Positions 23,954 to 34,514 of a stretch of 64,000 bases of DNA are shown one piece after another. Location: positions 26,360 to 90,359 of the forward strand of contig LNEE01000006.1 in NCBI GenBank assembly GCA_001464895.1. The letters are read 5' to 3'. Each line of letters opens with the position of its first letter. Position 1 is the first letter of the stretch. The notes beneath the pieces are model-generated. The model did no database searches. It was not told the DNA's origin and worked only from the letters and a program-made list of their open reading frames with translations. The translations under genes were made by a program, and so were the position numbers. This stretch comes from Betaproteobacteria bacterium Ga0077532 (GTDB lineage: Bacteria > Pseudomonadota > Gammaproteobacteria > Burkholderiales > Ga0077523).

Positions 23954-24420
23954 GAGCCCCCTGCTTCGGGCCACAGTGCGAGCGGCATGCCCAGCCCGAG
24001 TACGAAGACCAGCCACGCGATCACGTTCATCGACACCGCGAGCACGAGGGCTTCGATCACGCCACGCTTGCGTTCAGCGTACGCCGACACGAGGGTGAGT
24101 GCGGTGATCGAGGCGACCAGTCCGAAACGCTCCAGACCGAATCCGAACAGCACGATGCCGCCCAGCACCGTGACGATCGCACGCCATGACCATGGTGGCG
24201 CCGCCTCCGAGATGGACCGACGATGGCGCAGACCCAGGATCGCGACGACGGCACCGAGGAAGAGCAGGAGCGCACTCATCATCCGCGGGAAGTAACCGGG
24301 CCCCATGTGGAGGAGGGTGCCCGTCCGGTAATCCGCCCCGATCGCCAGCGCGCCTGCGCCCACGACCATGAACAGCACACCGGCGGCCGTGTCCTTCGGC
24401 ACACCCAGGATGTTCGACAC
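23950..24420 (-). CDS. tctB: Tripartite tricarboxylate transporter, small membrane subunit TctB
   Basis: A 156-aa membrane protein with four predicted helices and the TctB features GPGYFPRMMSALLLFLGAVVAILG and a C-terminal hydrophobic pair. It lies upstream of tctA on the minus strand. The TAG stop at 23952-23950 belongs to the inverted-repeat element, so insertion may have trimmed or replaced the original C-terminus. The last residues are ALWPEAGGS. Confidence 0.9.
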   Translation of the reverse strand: MSNILGVPKDTAAGVLFMVVGAGALAIGADYRTGTLLHMGPGYFPRMMSALLLFLGAVVAILGLRHRRSISEAAPPWSWRAIVTVLGGIVLFGFGLERFGLVASITALTLVSAYAERKRGVIEALVLAVSMNVIAWLVFVLGLGMPLALWPEAGGS

Positions 24421-24643
24421 GCCTCCCGCCCCCAGTCATTCTTGGAATGGGCCTATTCTTTCACACGCCTGCCGAAATTCGCAGCGGTCATGCGGATTGG
24501 GCGGTTTGCTATCATCCGGCCCTCGCGCACCCACGGGATTCTTCGACGTGGGGACGACGATGCGTCGATGTCGTCCGGCCGCGCCGGCCTTGCCATCCGC
24601 CTCATCTGCGCGATCACCTCGCACCTGGACCCGACCCCCGCGC

Positions 24644-25279
24644 ATGGCGCAACTCTTTTCCATCCACCCCGTGAACCCGCAGCCGAGACTCGTCGAGCGG
24701 GCAGCGGCGATGGTGCGCAGCGGCGGCGTCATCGCGTATCCGACCGACTCCTGCTATGCGCTCGGTTGCCAGCTCGGCAACAAGGACGCGATCGAACGCA
24801 TCCGCACGATCCGACAGTTCGACGACCGTCACCACCTCACGCTCGTCTGCCGAGACCTCAGCGAGGTCGCGCAGTACGCGCAGGTCGGCAACCAGCAGTA
24901 CCGCCTCATGAAGAGTGCGACTCCGGGAAGCTTCACGTTCATCCTCCGCGCGTCGCGGGAAGTGCCGCGTCGGTTGCAGCATCCGAAGCGGTCCACCATC
25001 GGTCTGCGCATTCCCGATCAGCTGGTGGCGCTCGCGCTCCTCGATGCGTTGGGTGAGCCGATGGTGTCCGCCACCCTGATGCTTCGCGACGACCCGATCC
25101 CGCCGACCGATCCCGCCGAGATCCGGGCGCAGCTGGAGCACGACATCGATCTGGTGATCGACGGGGGGCCGTGCGGCGTCGAGCCGACGACGGTCGTCGA
25201 TCTCACCGGGGACGCCCCGGAACTGATCCGGCGCGGTCGTGGTGACCCGGCCCGTGTCGGGATCGAAGACCCGGCATGA
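24644..25279 (+). CDS. YciO/Sua5/YrdC family protein (threonylcarbamoyl-AMP synthase-like)
   Basis: The 211-aa protein carries the YrdC-fold motifs VRSGGVIAYPTDSCYALGCQL, KSATPGSFTFIL and STIGLRIPD. True TsaC makes threonylcarbamoyl-AMP for the t6A modification of tRNA; the YciO branch is related but its role is less certain. The start at ATG 24644 gives MAQLFSIHPVNPQPRLV, like YciO proteins. trpS follows 54 bases downstream, a common betaproteobacterial arrangement. Confidence 0.85.
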   Translation: MAQLFSIHPVNPQPRLVERAAAMVRSGGVIAYPTDSCYALGCQLGNKDAIERIRTIRQFDDRHHLTLVCRDLSEVAQYAQVGNQQYRLMKSATPGSFTFILRASREVPRRLQHPKRSTIGLRIPDQLVALALLDALGEPMVSATLMLRDDPIPPTDPAEIRAQLEHDIDLVIDGGPCGVEPTTVVDLTGDAPELIRRGRGDPARVGIEDPA

Positions 25280-25333
25280 TCTCCGCACCGTTCCATACGC
25301 AATCCAAGACCTCCATCCAGGAATAGACATCCA

Positions 25334-26536
25334 ATGTTCGTCGATCGCGTCCTCTCGGGAATGCGCCCCACCGGCAGCCTGCACCTCGGCCACTACCATG
25401 GCGTGCTGAAGAACTGGGTCCGGTTGCAGCACGAGTTCGAGTGCTATTTCTTCGTGGCCGACTGGCATGCGCTGACAACGCACTACGACACGCCCGAGGT
25501 CATCGAGCGCAACGTCTGGGACATGGTGATCGACTGGCTCGCGGCCGGCGTCGATCCGTCGCAGGCCACGCTCTTCATCCAGTCGCAACTGCCCGAGCAC
25601 GCCGAGCTGCATCTGCTGCTTTCGATGATCACGCCGCTCGGCTGGCTGGAACGCGTGCCGACGTACAAGGATCAGCAGGAAAAGCTCGCCGAGAAGGATC
25701 TCTCGACCTACGGCTTCCTGGGCTACCCCCTGCTGCAGAGCGCGGACATCCTCATCTATCGCGCGAACCAGGTACCCGTGGGCGAGGATCAGGTCCCGCA
25801 CATCGAGTTCACCCGCGAGATCGCCCGCCGCTTCAACCACATCTACGGCCGGGAGCCGGGCTTCGAGGAGAAGGCCGAGGCGGCGATCAAGAAGCTCGGT
25901 TCGAAGCGCGCCAAGGTGTACGTCGAGGCGCGCACGCGATATCAGGAACAGGGTGACGCCGAGGCGCTGGAGGCGGCCCGCACGCTCATCGAAGAGGCGC
26001 AGAACCTGTCGATGGGAGACCGCGAGCGCCTCTTCGGATACATCGAGGGTGGCGGCAAGATGATCCTCTCGGAGCCCCGCGCCCTCCTGACCGCCGCATC
26101 GCGGATGCCCGGTCTCGACGGCCAGAAGATGTCGAAGTCGTACAACAACACGATCACGCTGCGAGAAGACGCCGACAGCGTATCGAAGAAGATCCGCACG
26201 ATGCCGACCGATCCGGCGCGGGTCCGGCGGACGGATCCTGGCGAACCCGAGAAGTGCCCGGTGTGGCAACTGCATCAGGTGTATTCGAACGACGCGACGC
26301 GCGAGTGGGTGCAGAAGGGCTGTCGCAGTGCGGGCATCGGTTGCCTGGAGTGCAAGCAGCCCGTGATCGACTCGGTGCTGGAGGAGCAGCGTCCGATGCG
26401 CGAACGCGCCCAGGCCTACCTGCAAGACCCGACGCTGGTGCGCAACATCATTGCGGAAGGTAACGAGAAGGCCCGTGAACTTGCGCAGGAGACCATGCGC
26501 GAGGTCCGCGAGGCGATGGGATTGCGCTACACCTGA
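25334..26536 (+). CDS. trpS: Tryptophanyl-tRNA synthetase
   Basis: This class I aminoacyl-tRNA synthetase charges tRNA-Trp. It contains the HIGH-like motif HLGHYHG near residue 18, the KMSKS motif (GQKMSKSYNNTITL), and the central GEDQVPHIEFTREIARRFN. The 400-aa length includes the insertion common in proteobacterial TrpS of this subgroup. It converges with smpB, with a short hairpin-rich gap between. Confidence 0.96.
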   Translation: MFVDRVLSGMRPTGSLHLGHYHGVLKNWVRLQHEFECYFFVADWHALTTHYDTPEVIERNVWDMVIDWLAAGVDPSQATLFIQSQLPEHAELHLLLSMITPLGWLERVPTYKDQQEKLAEKDLSTYGFLGYPLLQSADILIYRANQVPVGEDQVPHIEFTREIARRFNHIYGREPGFEEKAEAAIKKLGSKRAKVYVEARTRYQEQGDAEALEAARTLIEEAQNLSMGDRERLFGYIEGGGKMILSEPRALLTAASRMPGLDGQKMSKSYNNTITLREDADSVSKKIRTMPTDPARVRRTDPGEPEKCPVWQLHQVYSNDATREWVQKGCRSAGIGCLECKQPVIDSVLEEQRPMRERAQAYLQDPTLVRNIIAEGNEKARELAQETMREVREAMGLRYT

Positions 26537-26537
26537 T

Positions 26538-26577
26538 CGCGCCGGCTACCGGCGACCGGGGTGTCCCTCAGCCCCGG
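26538..26577. terminator. Possible bidirectional terminator between trpS and smpB
   Basis: Two adjacent G/C hairpins, CGCCGG-CTA-CCGGCG and CCGGGG-n10-CCCCGG, fill the 31-base gap between the convergent trpS and smpB genes and extend into the smpB 3' end. There is no T-run, so function is uncertain. Confidence 0.4.
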
Positions 26578-27020
26578 TTGTTGTTCCTCAGAATGCGCTG
26601 CTGTTCAACCTTCCACTCGCGTTCCTTCTCGGCCTCGCGCTTGTCGTGCTGCTTCTTGCCCTTGGCCAGGCCGATCGACAGCTTGATTCGGCCGCGCGTC
26701 AGATGGAGGTCCAGCGGAACGAGCGTGTAACCCGCGCGCTCCACCTGACCGATGAGCTTGCTGATCTCCTCCGCGTGCAGCAGGAGCTTGCGTGACCGGA
26801 TGGGCGCGGGGATCACGTGGGTGGAGGCCGTCGGCAGTGCGCTCACGTGGGCGCCGACGAGATACACCTCGCCGTGTCGGAGGATCACGTAGGCCTCCTG
26901 CAACTGCACCCGACCGGCCCGGATGGACTTGACCTCCCACCCTTCGAGGGCGATGCCGGCCTCGAATCGCTCTTCGATGAAGTAGTCGTGGAAGGCCTTC
27001 TTGTTCTGGGCGAGACTCAT
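26568..27020 (-). CDS. smpB: SsrA-binding protein SmpB
   Basis: SmpB binds tmRNA and delivers it to stalled ribosomes for trans-translation. The 150-aa protein has [30 protein letters not shown], the typical core, and the basic C-terminal tail [21 protein letters not shown] that enters the mRNA channel. It is transcribed divergently from ratA-rnfH, a conserved arrangement. No ssrA gene was seen nearby. Confidence 0.97.
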   Translation of the reverse strand: MSLAQNKKAFHDYFIEERFEAGIALEGWEVKSIRAGRVQLQEAYVILRHGEVYLVGAHVSALPTASTHVIPAPIRSRKLLLHAEEISKLIGQVERAGYTLVPLDLHLTRGRIKLSIGLAKGKKQHDKREAEKEREWKVEQQRILRNNNRG

Positions 27021-27113
27021 GGGGCCGTGGCAGACGGGAAATGGAGCGGTATTCTATCGCCCGCGCCCGTCTCCACGGGTTTCGTCTGCCACTTTCTGCA
27101 ACCGCGTCTCATC

Positions 27114-27551
27114 TTGGCCAACATCGATCGTTCCGTTCTCGTCCCTTTCACGCCCGAGCAGCTGTACGCGCTGGTGGACCGCGTCGAGGACTATCCGCGA
27201 TTCCTTCCGTGGTGCGGCGGCACCGTCGTGCACGGACGGGACGACCGCAGCACCCGGGCTGCCATCACCATCGACTTCAAGGGAATCCGCCAGAGTTTCT
27301 CGACCGAGAATCTGAACGCGCCGCCGAATCGCATCGACATGCGGCTCGTCGAGGGCCCGTTCAAGAAGCTGGACGGGACCTGGCAGTTCCATGCGCTCGG
27401 CGACGATGCCTGCAAGGTGGAGTTCCGCCTGCATTACGAGTTCAGCAGCCGTCTGCTGGAGAAGCTTGTGGGCCCCGTGTTCGATCACATCGCCGGGACC
27501 TTCGTCGATGCGTTCGTGACGCGGGCCGAACAGGTGTACCGACGGCCGTGA
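27114..27551 (+). CDS. ratA: RatA-like START-domain protein
   Basis: The 145-aa polyketide-cyclase/START-like protein shows DRSVLVPFTPEQLYALVDRVEDYPRFLPWCGG and the C-terminal GPVFDHIAGTFVDAFVTRAEQVY, typical of RatA/COQ10-type proteins. E. coli RatA was reported as a ribosome-association toxin; family members may also act in ubiquinone handling. TTG 27114 is chosen since the ORF track extends into smpB. Its TGA overlaps the GTG of rnfH. Confidence 0.9.
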   Translation: MANIDRSVLVPFTPEQLYALVDRVEDYPRFLPWCGGTVVHGRDDRSTRAAITIDFKGIRQSFSTENLNAPPNRIDMRLVEGPFKKLDGTWQFHALGDDACKVEFRLHYEFSSRLLEKLVGPVFDHIAGTFVDAFVTRAEQVYRRP

Positions 27552-27847
27552 AGCCCACGGCGATCACCGTCGAGCTGGTCTACGCCACCCGAACGCGCCA
27601 GTGGATGAGCGAGATTTCTCTGCCGATCGGTGCCACCGTCGCAGAGGCCATCTCCGCTGCGGAGGCAGTGCTCGGTGTCGATGCGATGAACGAGGTCGAT
27701 CGAAACGATATCGGTGTCTGGGGCAGGCTGGTCGGCCCCGAGACCGGACTCCAGGACGGCGACCGCGTGGAGTTCCTGCGTCGCCTCACGGCCGACCCGA
27801 AGGACGCGCGCAGGCGACGCGAACAGGTACGGCGCCGAAAGGGATGA
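27548..27847 (+). CDS. rnfH: RnfH family ubiquitin-fold protein
   Basis: The 99-aa protein has a beta-grasp pattern: ITVELVYATRTRQWMSEISLPIGATVAEAI, then NDIGVWGRLVGPETGLQDGDRVEFLRRLTADPKDARRRR. This matches RnfH, a small protein paired with ratA in many proteobacteria. Function is not established. GTG at 27548 overlaps the ratA stop by four bases. Confidence 0.92.
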   Translation: MKPTAITVELVYATRTRQWMSEISLPIGATVAEAISAAEAVLGVDAMNEVDRNDIGVWGRLVGPETGLQDGDRVEFLRRLTADPKDARRRREQVRRRKG

Positions 27848-27887
27848 AGCCTGGCGGCTCCGCGGTTCGTGGGCCGCAGCCCACGGA

Positions 27888-28361
27888 CTATCGGCAGGCC
27901 TGCTCCGCGGTTCGCTGGGCGTCGGCCAGTTCTCGGGCGATGTCGGCTTCGTCCAGGAACATGATCTCGCCCTTCGAATCGTACTTTGCCACGCGCCCGC
28001 CGAACTGCAGCCCGGCCACACGGTTGCGCGCGCTTTCGCAAGTGGCCTTCTTGGCGGCCGCCTGTTCTTTCTCCTGTTGAGCCTTCTTTGCCGCTTCCTG
28101 CTGGTCGAGGCGACGTTTCCGAAACTCCATTTCCTTTTCCTGGTAGGTCTTCGGGCCCGCCGCCGCATCGCTGCCACCCGCAGGCCCGGCGGCCGGGGGC
28201 GAGGACGGCCGGCTGATCGTTCCTTCGCACTTGACCCCAGGCGGCGGGGTGTCGGAGTACTGCGTCCGACCGTTCGCATCCTTCCAGCGGCAGATCTCCG
28301 CTGAGGCGGCCCCCGTCGTCAGCGCGAGTACCGCGCCCATGCACCATGCAATCCGTCTCAT
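27888..28361 (-). CDS. Exported DUF4124 domain protein
   Basis: The 157-aa protein starts at ATG 28361 with a clear signal peptide (MRRIAWCMGAVLALTTGAASA), then the DUF4124 motif EICRWKDANGRTQYSDTPPPG, and a C-terminal charged coiled coil (EKEMEFRKRRLDQQEAAKKAQQEKEQ). DUF4124 proteins are periplasmic and of unknown function, common in beta- and gammaproteobacteria. It overlaps the preceding small gene by four bases (ATGA) and lies between rnfH and guaB. Confidence 0.9.
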   Translation of the reverse strand: MRRIAWCMGAVLALTTGAASAEICRWKDANGRTQYSDTPPPGVKCEGTISRPSSPPAAGPAGGSDAAAGPKTYQEKEMEFRKRRLDQQEAAKKAQQEKEQAAAKKATCESARNRVAGLQFGGRVAKYDSKGEIMFLDEADIARELADAQRTAEQACR

Positions 28362-28666
28362 CGATCTCTCCTGGTATGGGAAGCGGCCGGACCGGTTCCC
28401 CCTTCCCGCTGCAGCATCCCGAGTTCCGACAGCTCGATAGCCCGTCGGCTGTAGCGAACGCTTTCGTCGGTGTCCCCACGGGCCAGCGCCGCCCGAGCAG
28501 CGGCAAGGGCGCGCGCGCTCTCCAGCCACAGGGCTTGTTTCGAACGGGCTTCGGCCACAGCCATCTCGGCCTGACCCAGAAGATCCTCCGGCGCTTCCGA
28601 TGCCTGAACATCGGCAATCGCGAGGGCGACTGCAGCCGTGAAGACGACGACGGTTCGAAGCGGCAT
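28358..28666 (-). CDS. Small exported helical protein (SoxXA-binding/DUF4398-like)
   Basis: The 102-aa protein starts at ATG 28666 with a signal peptide (MPLRTVVVFTAAVALAIADVQA). The mature part is an all-helical repeat-like segment, EDLLGQAEMAVAEARSKQALW and AARAALARGDTDESVRYSRRAIELSELG, similar in style to DUF4398 and SoxXA-binding proteins. Those are periplasmic and poorly understood. It is the first gene of a two-gene minus-strand operon with the DUF4124 gene, divergent from guaB. Family assignment is tentative. Confidence 0.6.
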   Translation of the reverse strand: MPLRTVVVFTAAVALAIADVQASEAPEDLLGQAEMAVAEARSKQALWLESARALAAARAALARGDTDESVRYSRRAIELSELGMLQREGGTGPAASHTRRDR

Positions 28667-28743
28667 GGGAGCAGGGGGGCGGATCGACAGCGGGCGTCGA
28701 GTTGGCGAGTGGCCCCGGGGCAACGCCCAGCGCGGCATCCCGC

Positions 28744-30259
<1,516 letters not shown>

Positions 30260-30408
30260 GTCCCGCCGGGTGACTGATCCCGGGTCTTCCGGGCCTGGTT
30301 CTCCCGGGCGATCTCCGCCAGCGTCGTGTGGTGCCCGCAGTCCACCTCTCTCGAACTTCGCGCGGCGTTCGCCTTGAGCGTCCGCCGCGCCTTCCGCCAG
30401 GCCCCGCC

Positions 30409-31971
30409 ATGCACGACAAGATCCTCATCCTCGATTTCGGTGCCCAGTACACGCAGCTCATCGCCCGGCGCGTGCGCGAGGCTGGCGTGTACTGCGAGAT
30501 CCATCCGTTCGACGTCTCCGACGAGTTCGTGGAGGCCTTCGGTGCCCGCGGCGTCATCCTTTCCGGTGGGCCGTCGTCCGTGACCGAAGACGACACGCCG
30601 CGCGCGCCGCAGAAGGTCTTCTCGCTCGGCGTACCGGTGTTGGGAATCTGCTACGGCATGCAGACCATGGCGGCGCAGCTGGGCGGTGCCGTCGAGAACG
30701 GCAAGACCCGCGAGTTCGGGTATGCCGAGATCCGCGCGCGCGGCCATTCGCTTCTGTTCCGCGAGATCCAGGACCGCGTCAATGAAGAAGGTCACGGGCT
30801 CCTCGACGTCTGGATGAGCCACGGCGACAAGGTGACCGAGTTGCCACCGGGCTTCAAGGTGATCGCGTCGAACGCCGCGACACCCATCGCCGGCATGGCC
30901 GACGAATCGCGGCATCTCTACGCCGTGCAGTTCCACCCCGAAGTGACGCATACGCGCCAGGGCAAGGCGATCCTCTCGCGCTTCGTGCACGAGATCTGCG
31001 GGATCGGCGTCGACTGGACCATGCCCGCCTATGTGGACGAAGCCGTGGGCCGGATCCGCGCGCAAGTGGGTGACGACGAAGTGCTGCTCGGCCTGTCGGG
31101 TGGTGTCGATTCCTCCGTGGCCGCGGCGCTCATCCACAAGGCCATCGGGCAGAAGCTCACCTGCGTCTTCGTCGACAACGGCCTGCTGCGCCTGAACGAG
31201 GCGGAGCAGGTGATGGAGACCTTCGGTCGTCACCTCGGCGTGAAGGTCATTCATGTGGATGCCTCCAACGAGTTCCTCGGCGCGCTCGCGGGGGTGACCG
31301 ATCCGGAAGCGAAGCGCAAGATCATCGGCCGCATCTTCATCGACGTCTTCCAGCGCGAATCCGCGAAGCTCGTGAACGTGAAGTGGCTGGCGCAGGGCAC
31401 CATCTACCCGGACGTCATCGAGTCCGCTGGCGCCAAGACCAAGAAGGCCCACAACATCAAGTCGCACCACAACGTGGGCGGACTGCCCGACACGCTCCAC
31501 CTGCAGTTGCTCGAACCGCTCCGCGAACTCTTCAAGGACGAAGTCCGCGAACTCGGCGTGGCACTCGGTCTCCCGCGCGAGATGGTCTACCGGCACCCAT
31601 TCCCCGGCCCCGGCCTCGGCGTGCGCATCCTCGGCGAGGTCAAGCGCGAGTACGCCGATCTGCTGCGCCGCGCCGACGCCATCTTCATCGAAGAACTGCG
31701 TGCGAGCGGCTGGTACGACCGCACGTCACAGGCATTCGCCGTGTTCCTGCCGGTGCGGTCCGTGGGCGTGATGGGCGACGGCCGCACCTACGAGCACGTC
31801 GTCGCTCTGCGCGCCGTGCAGACCGAGGACTTCATGACCGCGCACTGGGCGGAACTACCGCACAGCCTGCTCGCGAAGGTATCCAACCGGATCATCAATG
31901 AAGTCCGAGGTTTCAATCGAGTGGTGTACGACATCTCGGGGAAGCCGCCGGCGACGATCGAGTGGGAATGA
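30409..31971 (+). CDS. guaA: GMP synthase (glutamine-hydrolysing)
   Basis: GuaA aminates XMP to GMP using glutamine. The 520-aa protein has the class I glutamine amidotransferase domain (catalytic Cys in [12 protein letters not shown], His-Glu in [10 protein letters not shown]), the ATP-pyrophosphatase P-loop [11 protein letters not shown] and the C-terminal dimerisation domain. It ends PPATIEWE, the usual C-terminus, so it is intact. An integrase and its likely binding sites begin directly after the stop: the 3' end of guaA is a known chromosomal target of genomic islands. Confidence 0.98.
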   Translation: MHDKILILDFGAQYTQLIARRVREAGVYCEIHPFDVSDEFVEAFGARGVILSGGPSSVTEDDTPRAPQKVFSLGVPVLGICYGMQTMAAQLGGAVENGKTREFGYAEIRARGHSLLFREIQDRVNEEGHGLLDVWMSHGDKVTELPPGFKVIASNAATPIAGMADESRHLYAVQFHPEVTHTRQGKAILSRFVHEICGIGVDWTMPAYVDEAVGRIRAQVGDDEVLLGLSGGVDSSVAAALIHKAIGQKLTCVFVDNGLLRLNEAEQVMETFGRHLGVKVIHVDASNEFLGALAGVTDPEAKRKIIGRIFIDVFQRESAKLVNVKWLAQGTIYPDVIESAGAKTKKAHNIKSHHNVGGLPDTLHLQLLEPLRELFKDEVRELGVALGLPREMVYRHPFPGPGLGVRILGEVKREYADLLRRADAIFIEELRASGWYDRTSQAFAVFLPVRSVGVMGDGRTYEHVVALRAVQTEDFMTAHWAELPHSLLAKVSNRIINEVRGFNRVVYDISGKPPATIEWE

Positions 31972-32267
31972 ATCGGCGCCTTTCGAGGTGTATCGATGGC
32001 TTTTGAAAAATACACCAAGTAATTGTTTACGAGGAAAATCGTCTATCGAGATCTATCGGCATCTATCGAGGGGGTGCCTTCCAAGTTGACGGTAAAACGG
32101 ACGGTAAAAAGCAGGCGCCACCACCGTCCGAAAATTTTACCGTCAGCAATGCTTGGGGTGTGACGGTAAAAAAAGACCGATAAATTGTTTGTGGATCAGT
32201 ATCTTATATTTTGTGTAGCGGCTGAAAAATCGTGACGGTAAAATTTCTCCAATAGGAGGAACCACCG
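31972..32267. other. Left attachment region of the integrative element (attL side)
   Basis: This AT-rich 296-base stretch between guaA and the integrase contains no gene. It holds a triple 10-bp tandem repeat (TCTATCGAG/GC type, 32042-32071) and five copies of a TGACGGTAAAA-like site: 32087-32097, 32100-32109, 32135-32145 (inverted), 32161-32171 and 32233-32243. Such clusters beside an integrase gene are typical of arm-type integrase or excisionase binding sites. The matching right attachment site is not in the window. Confidence 0.65.
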
Positions 32268-33527
32268 ATGCTGTCCGATGGCACGCTCAGAGGCATCAGG
32301 CCCCAGGCCACCACCTTCAAGATTGCGGATCGGGACGGGATGTACGTGACCGTCTCCCCGCGAGGCACGATCACTTTTCGTCTCGACTATCGGCTTAACG
32401 GCCGGAGGGAGACGTTGACGATCGGTCGCTATGGACCGAAGGGTGGTATTTCTCTGCTGATGGCACGGGAGCGCTGTACCGAAGCGCGCGCGGCGATCGC
32501 CGCGGGCCGATCCCCCAGCCAGGAGAAGCAGCGCGAGAAGCGCAGGGTGGCCACGGCGAAGACCTTCGGAGAGTTCGTCGGTCGCTGGCTAGAAGAGGCC
32601 ACGATGGCGGAAAGCACGAAGTCGATGCGCAAGAGCATCATCGATCGGGACATCCTGCCGGTGTTCCGAAACCGGTTAATGGCCGAGATCTCGCCGGAGG
32701 ATCTGCGCAACGTGTGTGCAAAGGTCAAGGCGCGCGGCGCACCAGCGACGGCCGTGCATGTCCGCGACATCGTAAAGCTGGTGTTCGGATTCGCGGCCCT
32801 TCATGGCGACAAGGCGTCGAACCCTGCGGACGAGGTTGGCCCATCGTCGATCGCCACCTTCGTGCCGAAGGATCGCGCACTGTCGCCGTCCGAGATTCGC
32901 ATCATGCATCGGGTGCTGGACACCACAGCCACGCTCCCGACCATCCGTTTGGCATTGCGTCTGATCTTGCTGACGCTCGTTCGCAAGAGCGAGTTGATCG
33001 AGGCAACATGGGATGAAGTCGATTTCGCGAACGCCCTGTGGACCATTCCGAAAAGCCGGATGAAGGGGGCCAAGGCTCACAACGTGTACCTCTCTCAGCA
33101 GGCGCTGGACATCATGGTTGCATTGCGAACCTGTGCCAGCGGTTCGAGGTATCTGCTGCCTTCGCGCTACGATGCTGACCGCTGTATGTCGAAGGCCACA
33201 CTGAACCGCGTCACTCAAGTCGTTGCCGAGAAGGCTAAGGAAGCGAAACTTCCCCTGGAACCGTTCACTGTGCACGACCTGCGCCGTACGGGCTCCACCA
33301 TCCTGAACGAACTGGGTTTCAACAGCGACTGGATCGAGAAGTGCCTGGCTCACGAAGACGGACGGTCATCGCGTGGCGTCTACAACAAGGCCGAGTACGG
33401 TGAGCAGCGGCGTCACATGCTGCAGGAATGGGCAGACATGATTGACGCCTGGGTGGCGGGGAAGTCGCACACGTTGACGTTGATGCCGTCGGTCATGAAG
33501 GCGGTGACAACTTCCGCGCCAATCTGA
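32268..33527 (+). CDS. P4-type tyrosine-recombinase integrase
   Basis: The 419-aa integrase has an N-terminal DUF4102 arm-binding domain (TFKIADRDGMYVTVSPRG... LTIGRYGPKGGISLLMARE), a SAM-like core-binding domain, and a catalytic domain with Arg in LTLVRKSELIEATW, HxxR in VHDLRRTGST and Tyr in RGVYNKAEY. It begins at ATG 32268 behind a strong TAGGAGGA site. Placed just after guaA, it presumably drives integration at the guaA 3' end. All catalytic residues are visible, so it looks active. Confidence 0.95.
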   Translation: MLSDGTLRGIRPQATTFKIADRDGMYVTVSPRGTITFRLDYRLNGRRETLTIGRYGPKGGISLLMARERCTEARAAIAAGRSPSQEKQREKRRVATAKTFGEFVGRWLEEATMAESTKSMRKSIIDRDILPVFRNRLMAEISPEDLRNVCAKVKARGAPATAVHVRDIVKLVFGFAALHGDKASNPADEVGPSSIATFVPKDRALSPSEIRIMHRVLDTTATLPTIRLALRLILLTLVRKSELIEATWDEVDFANALWTIPKSRMKGAKAHNVYLSQQALDIMVALRTCASGSRYLLPSRYDADRCMSKATLNRVTQVVAEKAKEAKLPLEPFTVHDLRRTGSTILNELGFNSDWIEKCLAHEDGRSSRGVYNKAEYGEQRRHMLQEWADMIDAWVAGKSHTLTLMPSVMKAVTTSAPI

Positions 33528-33689
33528 GCATTGCTGCTGGGGCCTCAGCGCGCATCTCGATGGAAGCGCGAACGACCCGCGCGTTCGGCAGACCCGCAGG
33601 CGCGACCACGCGGCAACGCAATCGCGTCACGAGCAGGATTCTGAGGCCTCACTTCCACCGACACGATGTCTTGCGGGCATTGTCACTCG

Positions 33690-34169
33690 CTATGAAGCCG
33701 GTGAACCTCTTACCTGCCGGCGCTTGCGCTGACGCACATCGGGCACTGGCGCGCATTTCCTCGGCGCCGCGCTTGATTCCCTCTTGCGCTCCTCGACCCA
33801 GGCCAGGATTTCTCGCAAGTCCCAAACCACGCAGCGCGCGGTAAGGAAGAACCTCTTCGGGAATGCTCCACGGCGTTCCAATTCGTAGATGGTTGAATCG
33901 GCTAGCGGGACGATCTGGCGTAGCTGGCTGCGGCGGATCGTACGCCGCAGCCCGTTGATGTTTGCGGGGGCTGCCTGGTACAACTCCCTGACCGCTCGCG
34001 CATCGAAGGCGCCGAGCGGCTCTTCTGCTCGGACCGCCTCGCGAAAGACGGCTGCATCCGACGCAGTTGCGACGATCTTCGTCTTCGTGACGAAGGCCTC
34101 CCTGGCTGGCTGAGTGATCTGAGCTCCGCGCTTCATCTGTACCCTCGCATTCAGTTCGACAATTGGCAT
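33690..34169 (-). CDS. AlpA-family excisionase/regulator with N-terminal extension
   Basis: The 159-aa protein carries the AlpA winged-helix motif in its centre: RQIVPLADSTIYELERRGAFPKRFFLTARCVVWDLREILAWVEERKRE. AlpA proteins are excisionase-like regulators next to P4-type integrases. Here the motif is preceded by about 85 residues and followed by a basic tail, longer than the usual 60-90 aa family size. It is convergent with the integrase. The N-terminal part is unrecognised and may be a separate domain or an over-long start. Confidence 0.8.
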   Translation of the reverse strand: MPIVELNARVQMKRGAQITQPAREAFVTKTKIVATASDAAVFREAVRAEEPLGAFDARAVRELYQAAPANINGLRRTIRRSQLRQIVPLADSTIYELERRGAFPKRFFLTARCVVWDLREILAWVEERKRESSAAPRKCAPVPDVRQRKRRQVRGSPAS

Positions 34170-34277
34170 GGGCTCTCATTGCAGGGGCAGCACGTGACTC
34201 CTGTCCCTATCGAGCCGGTGCAATCCCTCCGACCTCATGCGGCAGCCGACACTGCGGCGCCGCGCGACCGTGGGGAC

Positions 34278-34514
34278 TCAGGGCTGGACATCCTGGCCCA
34301 TCAGTTCTTCGCTGGACTGTGCTGTGACGATCGCCTGGGCTGCCGGCGGTGCCACGCTGTATTTCGCGAGATCGTCGTGCCGCCATCTCACGCAGCGTTC
34401 GCTAAGGAGTACCGGTGCCGGAAACCGATCCGTGTGCCTGAGTTCATGAAACAGACGCTCGGAGATTCCGAGCGCCTGGGCGGCCTCGATGGCGGAGAGG
34501 AGCATTCTGGTCAT
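34278..34514 (-). CDS. Small excisionase-like helix-turn-helix protein
   Basis: The 78-aa protein MTRMLLSAIEAAQALGISERLFHELRHTDRFPAPVLLSERCVRWRHDDLAKY has the MerR/excisionase-type winged helix (sAieAAqaLGiSerlfhelr). It lies immediately upstream of the AlpA gene on the same strand. Two excisionase-type regulators in a row suggest separate roles, one in excision and one in control of element genes. Function is inferred from fold and position only. Confidence 0.75.
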   Translation of the reverse strand: MTRMLLSAIEAAQALGISERLFHELRHTDRFPAPVLLSERCVRWRHDDLAKYSVAPPAAQAIVTAQSSEELMGQDVQP

